Part shown: one piece after another, positions 12,095-23,168 of the stretch | How positions within the stretch are numbered: the stretch's first letter is position 1 | How the letters are laid out: each line of letters opens with the position of its first letter | From: Homalodisca vitripennis | Taxonomy: Eukaryota; Arthropoda; Insecta; Hemiptera; Cicadellidae | NCBI RefSeq assembly: GCF_021130785.1 | Contig: NW_025778916.1 | Location: forward strand, 81,783-145,782 | Reading direction: 5' to 3' | Length of the DNA stretch: 64,000 nucleotides | Program-made: the position numbers and the translations under genes | Notes under the pieces: generated by a model | Told to the model about the DNA's origin: nothing | Databases searched by the model: none | What the model saw: only the letters and a program-made list of their open reading frames with translations

Positions 12095-12607
12095 ATGGAA
12101 GAGTACAAATGCCAACTGTTACAAGTGTTATAATAGAGGAGAAATTATTGATAAAAGATATTTAGTTTGTAGAGATTGTAATTTAATTTTGTATGAAAGA
12201 CCTAAACCTAAGAAATTTCGAAATAAACTAACACATTTGAATAATCTGCTTATGAAATTACAATACGGAGGTGAGAAACAAACAAAATTTGTTACAGAAT
12301 TTAGAAAACAGAATAAAAATTTTTACTTATCTCTTGGAACCATTGACAAAAATTATTTTTCTTTTCAAAGAATACATTAGGTTTGTAGGTATCGATACAC
12401 ACGTTTATTATGAAAAGATATTACCTGTATTTTTTCATTATCTGGATGTTGAATTTGTCTACGATTTTAAGCCAGAAATCCTCGATGATTTTATAGTACA
12501 TTTGGGGAAATTAAACGAAGAACCTCGTGAAAAGAATGCGGTTTTACTCACATTCTCCCCCGACTTCTCGAGTGATTGTTAGCAAATTTCATTTTTTCCG
12601 TCTTTAA
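12095..12607 (+). pseudogene. P3, VLTF3-like zinc-ribbon protein (copy A, unit 2)
   Basis: Same gene as the intact B copy at 22629..23138. Frame-broken near 12110 (extra A after GTAC), 12350 and 12560. Starts at GTTTAAATGGAAGAG. See the B entry for family assignment. Confidence 0.75.
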
Positions 12608-12622
12608 ATTTTTTCTATTTAA

Positions 12623-12929
12623 ATGGAGTTCTTGAAAGAGTTAAATGATATTGGAGAATGTAAGTTTAAAGAGTATAAGAAGTTAAATGAATTGGAAGAA
12701 AGGAAGAAACATAGAATCTTGAATTTGGAGAAAATGAAAGATAAATTCGGGTTTACAATAATTGCCGAGTTGGAAGATTGTAAAGTACACTTTGCCGAAC
12801 AGATTTTTGACTGTTTTGGATGAAAAAAAGATTAAAGAATTAAACAAAAATGAAAAATTACACTTGATTGTTACTGGAAAGAAGACTATAAAAGATAAAG
12901 AAATTATAACAATTAACTTTGTAGAATAA
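12623..12929 (+). pseudogene. P2, small lysine-rich protein (copy A, unit 2)
   Basis: Frame shift near 12790 (extra T before GCCGAAC). The downstream end reads to TAA at 12927..12929. The start box is CTATTTAAATGGAG. See the B copies for description. Confidence 0.7.
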
Positions 12930-12947
12930 AGTCTTTTCAGTTGTGCT

Positions 12948-13501
12948 CTAAAACTTGCAGTCCCTCCCCACGTCATAGTACTGTTTTGATAACCATAGTC
13001 GGTGTCTTTCTTCATAGGAATCACATGGAATATTATCTACAGTAATACCTTTTGTTTCACACAAAATGTGGCTATATTCTATAAGAAAAATTCTATAATG
13101 CTCTTTAATGAATTGTGTTGATAAATCTTGATACTCACAAAAATTCCTAAGAAATTCATCAATTAAGTCTTGATTATCTTGAAAGAACGTATAATATGGG
13201 AAAAATTTCATAAAAAAAACGATGAAAACTCTCTGTTTGTTTATTTTTTACTTTCTTTTCAATATCTTTCGTAATTATATTAAATATATAATCCCTTATT
13301 TTTTTCGTTTTTTTGTGTGTACACGTGTCCAGTTTTCGTTCTTTCTGCAAAAGACTCTACAAGTTCTTTTAATTCTGTTTCATTTAAGGAAAGTATCGAA
13401 GACGGTATCAACTGTTGTTGAAAATAAACCGGCAATTCACTGAATTCATCTTTGTTGCACTGTTTTAATGCTAGAAATTGTAGAGACTTTGGTGAGTTCA
13501 T
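12948..13501 (-). pseudogene. P1, unknown protein (copy A, unit 2), frame-shifted
   Basis: Full-length counterpart of the intact 183-residue P1 of B. Split into two frames by an extra base near 13215 and another near 13305, both in homopolymers. Confidence 0.75.
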
Positions 13502-13568
13502 GTTGTTTATTTAGTAGAAAAGTTTTTTATTAAAGTACAGTATGTTTTTAGTAAAAATGTTTTAAATT

Positions 13569-13740
13569 GATTAAATTTTATTAAGATTTCGAAGATTTTT
13601 CCTTTATTCGTAGCAGATTTGACAACCATTTTACAAAGCACAGCTTAAGAAAGTAGAAGCAAACAGCTGTAGATTTGGTTAATTTTTCATTCCACAGAGT
13701 AGATAGTAATGTACCGATCGCTTTTGGAGACGAACGACTG
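13569..13740. repeat. TIR-like segment between the two cassettes (copy A)
   Basis: Repeats the inner part of the terminal inverted repeat (compare 15650..15818). It lies between the two tandem P1-P4 units, so each unit carries a piece of terminal sequence. Confidence 0.7.
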
Positions 13741-13902
13741 TACAAACCACTAGTACAAACGCTCTCAGCAGACGTCACAAATCTAGAGTTGATTGAAATA
13801 AAACATATGATACCTTTCTTCTTATCCCATTCCCAATTTCTTAGAAGTTAAGTAGATATCGCAAAAACACGCACACTAACAACACTCATTTTGTATGTCT
13901 TT

Positions 13903-14148
13903 AACAATAATTGATTAAATTCATGTTATTCTCTTTCATTCCTTCTAATACTTCAAAAATATACTCTTTCGCCACTGAAAAAATCTCGATTTCTTCCGTA
14001 ATAATCTTTGTAATCATAGACAAAATATCCTAAATAGTTGTACAATAGAATGAAAATTATTTCTATTTATCTCTGTTGTAGAAATGTAAACATAAACATT
14101 TGTGCTGAAAAATTTATATCTCGGTAGACTTAGTTCCATAATCTCCAT
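13903..14148 (-). pseudogene. P4 (copy A, unit 1), frame-broken
   Basis: Same gene as 11823..12068, with an extra A near 13982 and one near 14055. Start box TTTATAAATGGAG. Confidence 0.65.
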
Positions 14149-14174
14149 TTATAAAAAAATCTTTTTTTGTTTAA

Positions 14175-14687
14175 ATGGAAGAGTACAATGCCAAACTGTT
14201 ACAAGTGTTATAATAGAGGAGAAATTATTGATAAAAGATATTTAGTTTGTAGAGATTGTAATTTAATTTTGTATGAAAGACCTAAACCTAAGAAATTTCG
14301 AAATAAACTAACACATTTGAATAATCTGCTTATGAAATTACAATACGGAGGTGAGAAACAAACAAAATTTGTTACAGAATTTAGAAAACAGAATAAAAAT
14401 TTTTACTTATCTCTTGGAACCATTGACAAAATTATTTTTCTTTTCAAAGATATACATTAGGTTTGTAGGTATCGATACACACGTTTATTATGAAAAGATA
14501 TTACCTGTATTTTTTCATTATCTGGATGTTGAATTTGTCTACGATTTTAAGCCAGAAATCCTCGATGATTTTATAGTACATTTGGAGAAATTAAACGAAG
14601 AACCTCGAGAAAAGAATGCGGTTTTACTCACATTCTCCCCGACTTCTCGAGTGATTGTTAGCAAATTTCATTTTTTTCCGTCTTTAA
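14175..14687 (+). pseudogene. P3, VLTF3-like zinc-ribbon protein (copy A, unit 1)
   Basis: Same gene as 22629..23138 in B. Frame changes near 14190 and 14448 and in the 3' part. The CxxC pairs and the KLTHLNNLLMKL helix are readable. Confidence 0.7.
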
Positions 14688-14703
14688 ATTTTTTTCTATT
14701 TAA

Positions 14704-15009
14704 ATGGAGTTCTTGAAAGAGTTAAATGATATTGGAGAATGTAAGTTTAAAGAGTATAAGAAGTTAAATGAATTGGAAGAAAGGAAGAAACATAGAATCT
14801 TGAATTTGGAGAAAATGAAAGATAAATTCGGGTTTACAATAATTGCCGAGTTGGAAGATTGTAAAGTACACTTGCCGAACAGATTTTTGACTGTTTTGGA
14901 TGAAAAAAAGATTAAAGAATTAAACAAAAATGAAAAATTACACTTGATTGTTACTGGAAAGAAGACTATAAAAGATTAAGAAATTATAACAATTAACTTT
15001 GTAGAATAA
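14704..15009 (+). pseudogene. P2 (copy A, unit 1), early stop
   Basis: Reads 91 codons to a TAA at 14977..14979, where the sister copy has GATAAAG rather than GATTAAG. The intact form runs to about 101 codons, ending in a basic, beta-rich tail (TIKDKEIITINF). Starts in CTATTTAAATGGAG. Confidence 0.65.
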
Positions 15010-15027
15010 AGTCTTTTCAGTTGTGCT

Positions 15028-15580
15028 CTAAAACTTGCAGTCCCTCCCCACGTCATAGTACTGTTTTGATAACCATAGTTGGTGTCTTTCTTCATAGGAA
15101 TCACATGGAATATTATCTACAGTAATACCTTTTGTTTCACACAAAATGTGGCTATATTCTATAAGAAAAATTCTATAATGCTCTTTAATGAATTGTGTTG
15201 ATAAATCTTGATACTCACAAAAATTCCTAAGAAATTCATCAATTAAGTCTTGATTATCTTGAAAAGAACGTATAATATGGGAAAAATTTCATAAAAAAAC
15301 GATGAAAACTCTCTGTTTGTTTATTTTTTACTTTCTTTTCAATATCTTTCGTAATTATATTAAATATATAATCCCTTATTTTTTTCGTTTTTTGTGTGTA
15401 CACGTGTCCAGTTTTCGTTCTTTCTGCAAAAGACTCTACAAGTTCTTTTAATTCTGTTTCATTTAAGGAAAGTATCGAAGACGGTATCAACTGTTGTTGA
15501 AAATAAACCGGCAATTCACTGAATTCATCTTTGTTGCACTGTTTTAATGCTAGAAATTGTAGAGACTTTGGTGAGTTCAT
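15028..15580 (-). pseudogene. P1 (copy A, unit 1), frame-shifted near its middle
   Basis: The first 105 residues are intact (15580 down to about 15263), then one extra A in GAAAAGAACG shifts the frame. Mirror of the intact 21737..22288 in B. Confidence 0.75.
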
Positions 15581-15669
15581 GTTGTTTATTTAGTAGAAAA
15601 GTTTTTTATTAAAGTACAGTATGTTTTTAGTAAAAATGTTTTAAATTGATTAAATTTTATTAAGATTTC

Positions 15670-15949
15670 GAAGATTTTTCCTTTATTCGTAGCAGATTTG
15701 ACAACATTTTACAAAGCACAGCTTAAGAAAGTAGAAGCAAACAGCTGTAGATTTGGTTAATTTTTCATTCCACAGAGTAGATAGTAATGTACCGATCGCT
15801 TTTGGAGACGAACGACTGTAGATTCGGTTAATTTTTCATTGAGATTTGCTGTGTTATTTCTCAGCTTCCTTTATGGTACATTGAACAGTATTTTACATTG
15901 CTTTTCGGTCGGCTCCGAAAGTGCGCCAGGAACCCCATATTATTATCTA

Positions 15950-15951
<2 letters not shown>
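15670..15951 (-). repeat. Terminal inverted repeat of copy A
   Basis: Matches 21366..21647 and 44174..44456. Ends TTATTATCTACT followed by (TA)n; read inward it begins AGTAGATAAT. Known Polinton ends begin with AG. Internally it holds two copies of GTAGATTYGGTTAATTTTTC about 65 bp apart. Confidence 0.8.

Positions 15952-15994
<43 letters not shown>
15952..15994 (+). repeat. (TA)n microsatellite at element end
   Basis: About 20 TA units abutting the element terminus. Probably contains the 6-bp target duplication (TATATA) expected for Polinton insertion, but this cannot be distinguished from the repeat. Confidence 0.75.
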
Positions 15995-15996
<2 letters not shown>

Positions 15997-18653
15997 CAAC
16001 CTTCGTTGCTAGGTTGTGTAAATTTAAATATCACTTCGTTCCATTCATTATATTAGACATTTTGTTCCAAATATTTTCTTAGTGAGAGTAGAAAACTCAA
16101 TATATAATCTCTTGAGTATATAGACATGTACTAAGTATATTATAAAATGTGTATGAACTCGTTTGGTTGTTGATGTATGGGCTGAGGCTGCATGTAAAAG
16201 TTAAAAACTATAGTCTTAGTACAAAAAACAAGCCACTTGTTAATATCTCATTTCCTTGTGCTAAGTTTGCTTACAATATTATTTATTCCTAAGTTGTTTT
16301 GCCGCCTTTGTTATAGATTAGACCATTATAAAAAGTATTCACAAATGCTTAGTCAAATTACATGGAGTGACATTTTATTTTCGAGAAATTGTGCAGACTG
16401 ATAGAGAGAAAGGCATACAGCCATACTTACAGACAGAATAATAGAAAATTTGAAAGCTTTTCAAGTAATTAGATTCACTGACGCTCAGCTGAATACTGTG
16501 TGTGTTTATTTAAGGTTGGATTGAGTAGCTATACAATATATACAATGATAGTTCTTATGAAATACAACAGTGCTGCAATCCTGCAGTATTGTTTATGAAT
16601 ATATGCATCATAGCATTTGTGTACATGTACATTAAAAGTAAATTTATTTTTTGGCTTATTTCTAAATTTTCTAACAGAAACAAACATAAAACAACAATGT
16701 TTTCTAACGTAATTCTTCACTTAATTCCCTGCAGAAACATTACCGAAAAAAACATGAGGATGGTATTAGTTGGTTATACTTCGTTCAGTACAATAATGAT
16801 AACTTGCCGACCTTTCTTATTTTGTACCCATCTCATGTCCCCAAAATAGTCTAGGAGGGAGTAGGAAAAATCAACCTGATGGTAAGTTGAGGTTATAGTA
16901 ATTTAGTTCACACAAATTGAGTTATAATATTCAAAAGTAGGTATTTAACACACAAATTTAATCCTCATTAATTATGAAATATTGAGTTTGGAATTTAAAC
17001 AATGTCAAGTTTTTACTTGTGTTTTGATTCTACCTTTACATAATTCAATCAACGTTTTCATTTCTTGTTCATATTACTGATTACAATTCATCATGAGTCA
17101 AGCCTTAGCTCAGTGTATAGACATCTAATAACTCATTAAAATAATTTAACTGTATTTAATTAACAAAAGCAATCAGAAGATTGCAGACAGTGTTGCCACG
17201 CATTATTATATTGCACTACCCTCTAATGGGACTAACTAATTAAATATCTTTGTGTACGATATGTGACATCGGTATACATTTCTGATCTTACAGTTAACAT
17301 AGTAATGATTTAATTCACCATATTAAAAAAAAAAAACATTTTTATTTAGAACACTTAAGTGGATGTTGTGATAGAAGTAATAATAAAGATTTCGTTAAAT
17401 TTTTATTGTAACTCCAAATCAATGAGTTAGTAGTGGATGGAATCTTTAGGTGTCATTGTTTAAAAGTACATTACTCTCTGAGTCAAACAGACAACTAGTT
17501 AATCATTGTTACTCTGTAGTTTGGAAATTAGGCGTCAAATCCTTTGTCACAAGTCCCCTACCCCCGGATCAGTACTATAATGAACAGGTGATTGGTTTCT
17601 CTGCGGACACTGAAATTGACTGCGCTGACATCGAAACTGCTTTGAATAGGTAATGTTTTAAGCGAAATTGGAAATTTTATGGGAGATTTTCTTATATACA
17701 ACAATAATTTTTAATGTGAAAGAAAGAATACTTAAAATTGATGTAAAATCCCCCCCCCCTAGAACATATAAGCTGGGGACCTACGGCATACAGATGAATT
17801 CCAAACTACCACCCATGAAAAAGCAGACGAACCACTTACAAAGATACAATCGCTCAGCGGTCCCCCAGCCAAGGAACAGCCTCACTCGAAACAGCTTTCT
17901 CGGTTATCCAACGTAAACCGCCGTACTCGCTACACTCTTCTAATGGCCAGTTATGGATATACGGGATTGCTGGGATATTGTCCACTTTAGTAAATTAATT
18001 GCTAAGAACGGGTAGTTTCCTGTCCCATGGTTATGCCACCTTTCCAATCATTTGTTACTGATTAGTACCATACACACTTTTTAAACACCTGGAGGAGAGG
18101 TTGGATGGCAATCCTTGAAAGAAATTAGTTTTCTTTATATTAATATATATCGTAAGTGTGATATATAGTTCTATTACTGTTTACGTATGTGTACTTTGCT
18201 CTTAATTGGAGGTAGATTAAAATGTTAAATTGCGTGTGTATTGGACCAATTTACAAACTATCACAAACACATACGGTTTATTAATACTCAGAATACTCTC
18301 ACTTGTATATCAGCTGTGTTGTCCCTCAAGTATAGAACTAACATTTTTATAATACTATGCGAATAACAACATTTCACGATCCAGAGGCTACATTACTGTA
18401 TATATGATTATTCAAAATTGTTTTGTTATTTTACTCCATCATTGATTTTGCTGTATTGCATAATATCTGAAGTGCCGGTTTCTGAAAATTTGGTAGTGGC
18501 TGTTTAACTGACAGAGTAAGTAGCCAGTAAAAGGGATTTTTAATATTTCAGAACAAACTTTTACCATAATTATTGTTCAGGTTACGTTCTTAAATTTAGT
18601 GGTATCAGCAGTTTGTGAATAATCAGTATATTTAACTGAAACTTTAAATTGAA
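15995..18653 (+). repeat. Left arm of host-DNA palindrome
   Basis: Sequence with no viral gene, mirrored at 18674..21330. It includes one exon-like segment (17450..17649). A few differences between arms are homopolymer length changes plus one 3-bp indel near 16955/20372. No transposon termini recognised. Confidence 0.8.
17450..17649 (+). other. Candidate host exon (left arm)
   Basis: A 200-nt stop-free stretch with higher GC than its surroundings, preceded by the acceptor-like ATCTTTAG and followed by the donor-like AATAG/GTAATG. It encodes a complex, non-repetitive peptide containing SFVTSPLPPDQYYNEQVIGF and ending near DIETALN. I do not recognise the family. No neighbouring exon is identified. 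It could equally be chance or a repeat-derived ORF. Confidence 0.4.
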
Positions 18654-18673
18654 TTGTCCAGACTGGTCACAGT
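18654..18673. other. 20-bp spacer at centre of host palindrome
   Basis: The arms pair from 18653 (…TTAAATTGAA) to 18674 (TTCAATTTAA…). The unpaired centre is TTGTCCAGACTGGTCACAGT. Arms extend at least 10 kb each way, through host DNA into copies A and B. Confidence 0.9.
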
Positions 18674-21322
18674 TTCAATTTAAAGTTTCAGTTAAATATA
18701 CTGATTATTCACAAACTGCTGATACCACTAAATTTAAGAACGTAACCTGAACAATAATTATGGTAAAAGTTTGTTCTGAAATATTAAAAATCCCTTTTAC
18801 TGGCTACTTACTCTGTCAGTTAAACAGCCACTACCAAATTTTCAGAAACCGGCACTTCAGATATTATGCAATACAGCAAAATCAATGATGGAGTAAAATA
18901 ACAAAACAATTTTGAATAATCATATATACAGTAATGTAGCCTCTGGATCGTGAAATGTTGTTATTCGCATAGTATTATAAAAATGTTAGTTCTATACTTG
19001 AGGGACAACACAGCTGATATACAAGTGAGAGTATTCTGAGTATTAATAAACCGTATGTGTTTGTGATAGTTTGTAAATTGGTCCAATACACACGCAATTT
19101 AACATTTTAATCTACCTCCAATTAAGAGCAAAGTACACATACGTAAACAGTAATAGAACTATATATCACACTTACGATATATATTAATATAAAGAAAACT
19201 AATTTCTTTCAAGGATTGCCATCCAACCTCTCCTCCAGGTGTTAAAAAGTGTGTATGGTACTAATCAGTAACAAATGATTGGAAAGGTGGCATAACCATG
19301 GGACAGGAAACTACCCGTTCTTAGCAATTAATTTACTAAAGTGGACAATATCCCAGCAATCCCGTATATCCATAACTGGCCATTAGAAGAGTGTAGCGAG
19401 TACGGCGGTTTACGTTGGATAACCGAGAAAGCTGTTTCGAGTGAGGCTGTTCCTTGGCTGGGGGACCGCTGAGCGATTGTATCTTTGTAAGTGGTTCGTC
19501 TGCTTTTTCATGGGTGGTAGTTTGGAATTCATCTGTATGCCGTAGGTCCCCAGCTTATATGTTCTAGGGGGGGGGGGGATTTTACATCAATTTTAAGTAT
19601 TCTTTCTTTCACATTAAAAATTATTGTTGTATATAAGAAAATCTCCCATAAAATTTCCAATTTCGCTTAAAACATTACCTATTCAAAGCAGTTTCGATGT
19701 CAGCGCAGTCAATTTCAGTGTCCGCAGAGAAACCAATCACCTGTTCATTATAGTACTGATCCGGGGGTAGGGGACTTGTGACAAAGGATTTGACGCCTAA
19801 TTTCCAAACTACAGAGTAACAATGATTAACTAGTTGTCTGTTTGACTCAGAGAGTAATGTACTTTTAAACAATGACACCTAAAGATTCCATCCACTACTA
19901 ACTCATTGATTTGGAGTTACAATAAAAATTTAACGAAATCTTATTATTACTTCTATCACAACATCCACTTAAGTGTTCTAAATAAAAATGTTTTTTTTAA
20001 TATGGTGAATTAAATCATTACTATGTTAACTGTAAGATCAGAAATGTATACCGATGTCACATATCGTACACAAAGATATTTAATTAGTTAGTCCCATTAG
20101 AGGGTAGTGCAATATAATAATGCGTGGCAACACTGTCTGCAATCTTCTGATTGCTTTTGTTAATTAAATACAGTTAAATTATTTTAATGAGTTATTAGAT
20201 GTCTATACACTGAGCTAAGGCTTGACTCATGATGAATTGTAATCAGTAATATGAACAAGAAATGAAAACGTTGATTGAATTATGTAAAGGTAGAATCAAA
20301 ACACAAGTAAAAACTTGACATTGTTTAAATTCCAAACTCAATATTTCATAATTAATGAGGATTAAATTGTGTTAAATACCTACTTTTGAATATTATAACT
20401 CAATTTGTGTGAACTAAATTACTATAACCTCAACTTACCATCAGGTTGATTTTTCCTACTCCCTCCTAGACTATTTTGGGGACATGAGATGGGTACAAAA
20501 TAAGAAAGGTCGGCAAGTTATCATTATTGTACTGAACGAAGTATAACCAACTAATACCATCCTCATGTTTTTTTCGGTAATGTTTCTGCAGGGAATTAAG
20601 TGAAGAATTACGTTAGAAAACATTGTTGTTTTATGTTTGTTTCTGTTAGAAAATTTAGAAATAAGCCAAAAAATAAATTTACTTTTAATGTACATGTACA
20701 CAAATGCTATGATGCATATATTCATAAACAATACTGCAGGATTGCAGCACTGTTGTATTTCATAAGAACTATCATTGTATATATTGTATAGCTACTCAAT
20801 CCAACCTTAAATAAACACACACAGTATTCAGCTGAGCGTCAGTGAATCTAATTACTTGAAAAGCTTTCAAATTTTCTATTATTCTGTCTGTAAGTATGGC
20901 TGTATGCCTTTCTCTCTATCAGTCTGCACAATTTCTCGAAAATAAAATGTCACTCCATGTAATTTGACTAAGCATTTGTGAATACTTTTATAATGGTCTA
21001 ATCTATAACAAAGGCGGCAAAACAACTTAGGAATAAATAATATTGTAAGCAAACTTAGCACAAGGAAATGAGATATTAACAAGTGGCTTGTTTTTGTACT
21101 AAGACTATAGTTTTTAACTTTTACATGCAGCCTCAGCCCATACATCAACAACCAAACGAGTTCATACACATTTTATAATATACTTAGTACATGTCTATAT
21201 ACTCAAGAGATTATATATTGAGTTTTCTACTCTCACTAAGAAAATATTTGGAACAAAATGTCTAATATAATGAATGGAACGAAGTGATATTTAAATTTAC
21301 ACAACCTAGCAACGAAGGTTGG

Positions 21323-21324
<2 letters not shown>
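18674..21324 (-). repeat. Right arm of host-DNA palindrome
   Basis: Mirror of the left arm. Carries the inverted candidate exon. No viral gene. Confidence 0.8.
19679..19878 (-). other. Candidate host exon (right arm, inverted duplicate)
   Basis: Exact inverted duplicate of 17450..17649 at the peptide level, with the same acceptor-like and donor-like borders. Confidence 0.38.

Positions 21325-21365
<41 letters not shown>
21325..21365 (+). repeat. (TA)n microsatellite at left end of copy B
   Basis: About 20 AT units immediately outside the AGTAGATAAT terminus. Confidence 0.75.
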
Positions 21366-21367
<2 letters not shown>

Positions 21368-21647
21368 TAGATAATAATATGGGGTTCCTGGCGCACTTTC
21401 GGAGCCGACCGAAAAGCAATGTAAAATACTGTTCAATGTACCATAAAGGAAGCTGAGAAATAACACAGCAAATCTCAATGAAAAATTAACCGAATCTACA
21501 GTCGTTCGTCTCCAAAAGCGATCGGTACATTACTATCTACTCTGTGGAATGAAAAATTAACCAAATCTACAGCTGTTTGCTTCTACTTTCTTAAGCTGTG
21601 CTTTGTAAAATGTTGTCAAATCTGCTACGAATAAAGGAAAAATCTTC
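21366..21647 (+). repeat. Terminal inverted repeat, left end of copy B
   Basis: 282 bp, beginning AGTAGATAATAATATGGGG, matching the reverse complement of 44174..44456 with a few differences. The inner 150 bp are shared with the tandem duplication. Confidence 0.88.
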
Positions 21648-21736
21648 GAAATCTTAATAAAATTTAATCAATTTAAAACATTTTTACTAAAAACATACTG
21701 TACTTTAATAAAAAACTTTTCTACTAAATAAACAAC

Positions 21737-22288
21737 ATGAACTCACCAAAGTCTCTACAATTTCTAGCATTAAAACAGTGCAACAAAGATGAATTCAGTG
21801 AATTGCCGGTTTATTTTCAACAACAGTTGATACCGTCTTCGATACTTTCCTTAAATGAAACAGAATTAAAAGAACTTGTAGAGTCTTTTGCAGAAAGAAC
21901 GAAAACTGGACACGTGTACACACAAAAAACGAAAAAAATAAGGGATTATATATTTAATATAATTACGAAAGATATTGAAAAGAAAGTAAAAAATAAACAA
22001 ACAGAGAGTTTTCATCGTTTTTTTATGAAATTTTTCCCATATTATACGTTCTTTCAAGATAATCAAGACTTAATTGATGAATTTCTTAGGAATTTTTGTG
22101 AGTATCAAGATTTATCAACACAATTCATTAAAGAGCATTATAGAATTTTTCTTATAGAATATAGCCACATTTTGTGTGAAACAAAAGGTATTACTGTAGA
22201 TAATATTCCATGTGATTCCTATGAAGAAAGACACCAACTATGGTTATCAAAACAGTACTATGACGTGGGGAGGGACTGCAAGTTTTAG
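21737..22288 (+). CDS. P1, unknown 183-residue protein (unit 1, intact)
   Basis: Intact ORF, the best copy of five. Predicted soluble and mixed-charge, with helices throughout; no signal peptide or membrane segment. The N-terminus (SLQFLALKQCNKDEFSELP at residues 6-24) has the Leu and Leu-Pro spacing seen in short BC-box or F-box-like helices, but this resemblance is weak and I do not assign a function. It lacks the TAAATGG box; its start context is AAATAAACAACATGAACTC, unlike the capsid-side genes, so it may belong to another expression class. It is convergent with P2 across about 60 bp. Confidence 0.75.
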   Translation: MNSPKSLQFLALKQCNKDEFSELPVYFQQQLIPSSILSLNETELKELVESFAERTKTGHVYTQKTKKIRDYIFNIITKDIEKKVKNKQTESFHRFFMKFFPYYTFFQDNQDLIDEFLRNFCEYQDLSTQFIKEHYRIFLIEYSHILCETKGITVDNIPCDSYEERHQLWLSKQYYDVGRDCKF

Positions 22289-22346
22289 AGCACAACTGAA
22301 AAGACTTTATTCTACAAAGTTAATTGTTATAATTTCTTTATCTTTT

Positions 22347-22613
22347 ATAGTCTTCTTTCCAGTAACAATCAAATGTAATTTTTCATTTTTTGTTTAATTC
22401 TTTAATCTTTTTTTCATCCAAAACAGTCAAAAATCTGTTCGGCAAGTGTACTTTACAATCTTCCAACTCGGCAATTATTGTAAACCCGAATTTATCTTTC
22501 ATTTTCTCCAAATTCAAGATTCTATGTTTCTTCCTTTCTTCCAATTCATTTAACTTCTTATACTCTTTAAACTTACATTCTCCAATATCATTTAACTCTT
22601 TCAAGAACTCCAT
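22347..22613 (-). pseudogene. P2, small lysine-rich protein (unit 1, 3' frame shift)
   Basis: Begins in CTATTTAAATGGAG. The N-terminal half is a charged amphipathic helix, rich in Lys and Glu, possibly coiled coil. The second half has the pattern VHLPNRF-(6)-DEKKIKELN-(6)-LIVTGKK, recalling short beta-alpha domains with a Leu-Pro-x-Arg-Phe core; no family is assigned. In this copy the poly-A after KELNK is one base longer, giving a premature stop at 22383. The sister copy 24393..24686 continues. Confidence 0.65.
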
Positions 22614-22628
22614 TTAAATAGAAAAAAT

Positions 22629-23138
22629 TTAAAGACGGAAAAAATGAAATTTGCTAACAATCACTCGAGAAGTCGGGGAGAATGTGAGTAAAACCGCATT
22701 CTTTTCTCGAGGTTCTTCGTTTAATTTCTCCAAATGTACTATAAAATCATCGAGGATTTCTGGCTTAAAATCGTAGACAAATTCAACATCCAGATAATGA
22801 AAAAATACAGGTAATATCTTTTCATAATAAACGTGTGTATCGATACCTACAAACCTAATGTATTCTTTGAAAAGAAAAATAATTTTGTCAATGGTTCCAA
22901 GAGATAAGTAAAAATTTTTATTCTGTTTTCTAAATTCTGTAACAAATTTTGTTTGTTTCTCACCTCCGTATTGTAATTTCATAAGCAGATTATTCAAATG
23001 TGTTAGTTTATTTCGAAATTTCTTAGGTTTAGGTCTTTCATACAAAATTAAATTACAATCTCTACAAACTAAATATCTTTTATCAATAATTTCTCCTCTA
23101 TTATAACACTTGTAACAGTTGGCATTGTACTCTTCCAT
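22629..23138 (-). CDS. P3, VLTF3-like late transcription factor (unit 1, intact)
   Basis: 169 residues. N-terminal zinc ribbon with Cys8, Cys11, Cys25 and Cys28 (CYKC…CRDC), a basic linker, the helix KLTHLNNLLMKL at about residues 44-55, a middle helical region and a beta-rich C-terminus. The order (two CxxC pairs about 13 residues apart, then an HLxNxLxxL helix, then a Tyr-Tyr-x-Lys-Ile-Leu segment) resembles the poxvirus late transcription factor VLTF3 family found across nucleocytoplasmic large DNA viruses. This is pattern recognition, not a database hit; a TFIIB/TFIIS-type ribbon is the main alternative. Its ATG lies in GTTTAAATGGAAGAG, 26 bp from the divergent P4 start. Confidence 0.5.
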   Translation of the reverse strand: MEEYNANCYKCYNRGEIIDKRYLVCRDCNLILYERPKPKKFRNKLTHLNNLLMKLQYGGEKQTKFVTEFRKQNKNFYLSLGTIDKIIFLFKEYIRFVGIDTHVYYEKILPVFFHYLDVEFVYDFKPEILDDFIVHLEKLNEEPREKNAVLLTFSPTSRVIVSKFHFFRL

Positions 23139-23168
23139 TTAAACAAAAAAAGATTTTTTTATAAATGG
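23135..23168. promoter_or_regulatory. Bidirectional P3/P4 promoter (unit 1)
   Basis: On the - strand GTTTAAATGG and on the + strand TTTATAAATGG, back to back with only 26 bp between the two ATGs. Both contain the TAAATGG start box seen at most virion genes. Confidence 0.6.

Larger units (their letters stand above)
7938..15951 (+). mobile_element. Copy A: truncated Polinton/adintovirus copy
   Basis: Carries, on the + strand, the fibre-like gene, zinc ribbon, LSxxFI-repeat protein, major capsid protein, 1.1-kb spacer, and two P1-P4 cassettes, ending in a terminal inverted repeat at 15670..15951. It is the near-exact mirror of 21366..29370 in copy B. Its left side is lost at the fold-back at 7938. 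Differences from B are mostly one-base homopolymer indels. Confidence 0.88.

Noticed and set aside
15952..21365. Inverted virus dimer as replication intermediate
   Set aside because: The centre is 5.4 kb of non-viral DNA, so it is not a simple head-to-head viral concatemer.
21236..21478. 80-residue ORF with Tyr-Ile repeat
   Set aside because: It spans the terminal repeat and the (TA)n microsatellite; no codon constraint expected.
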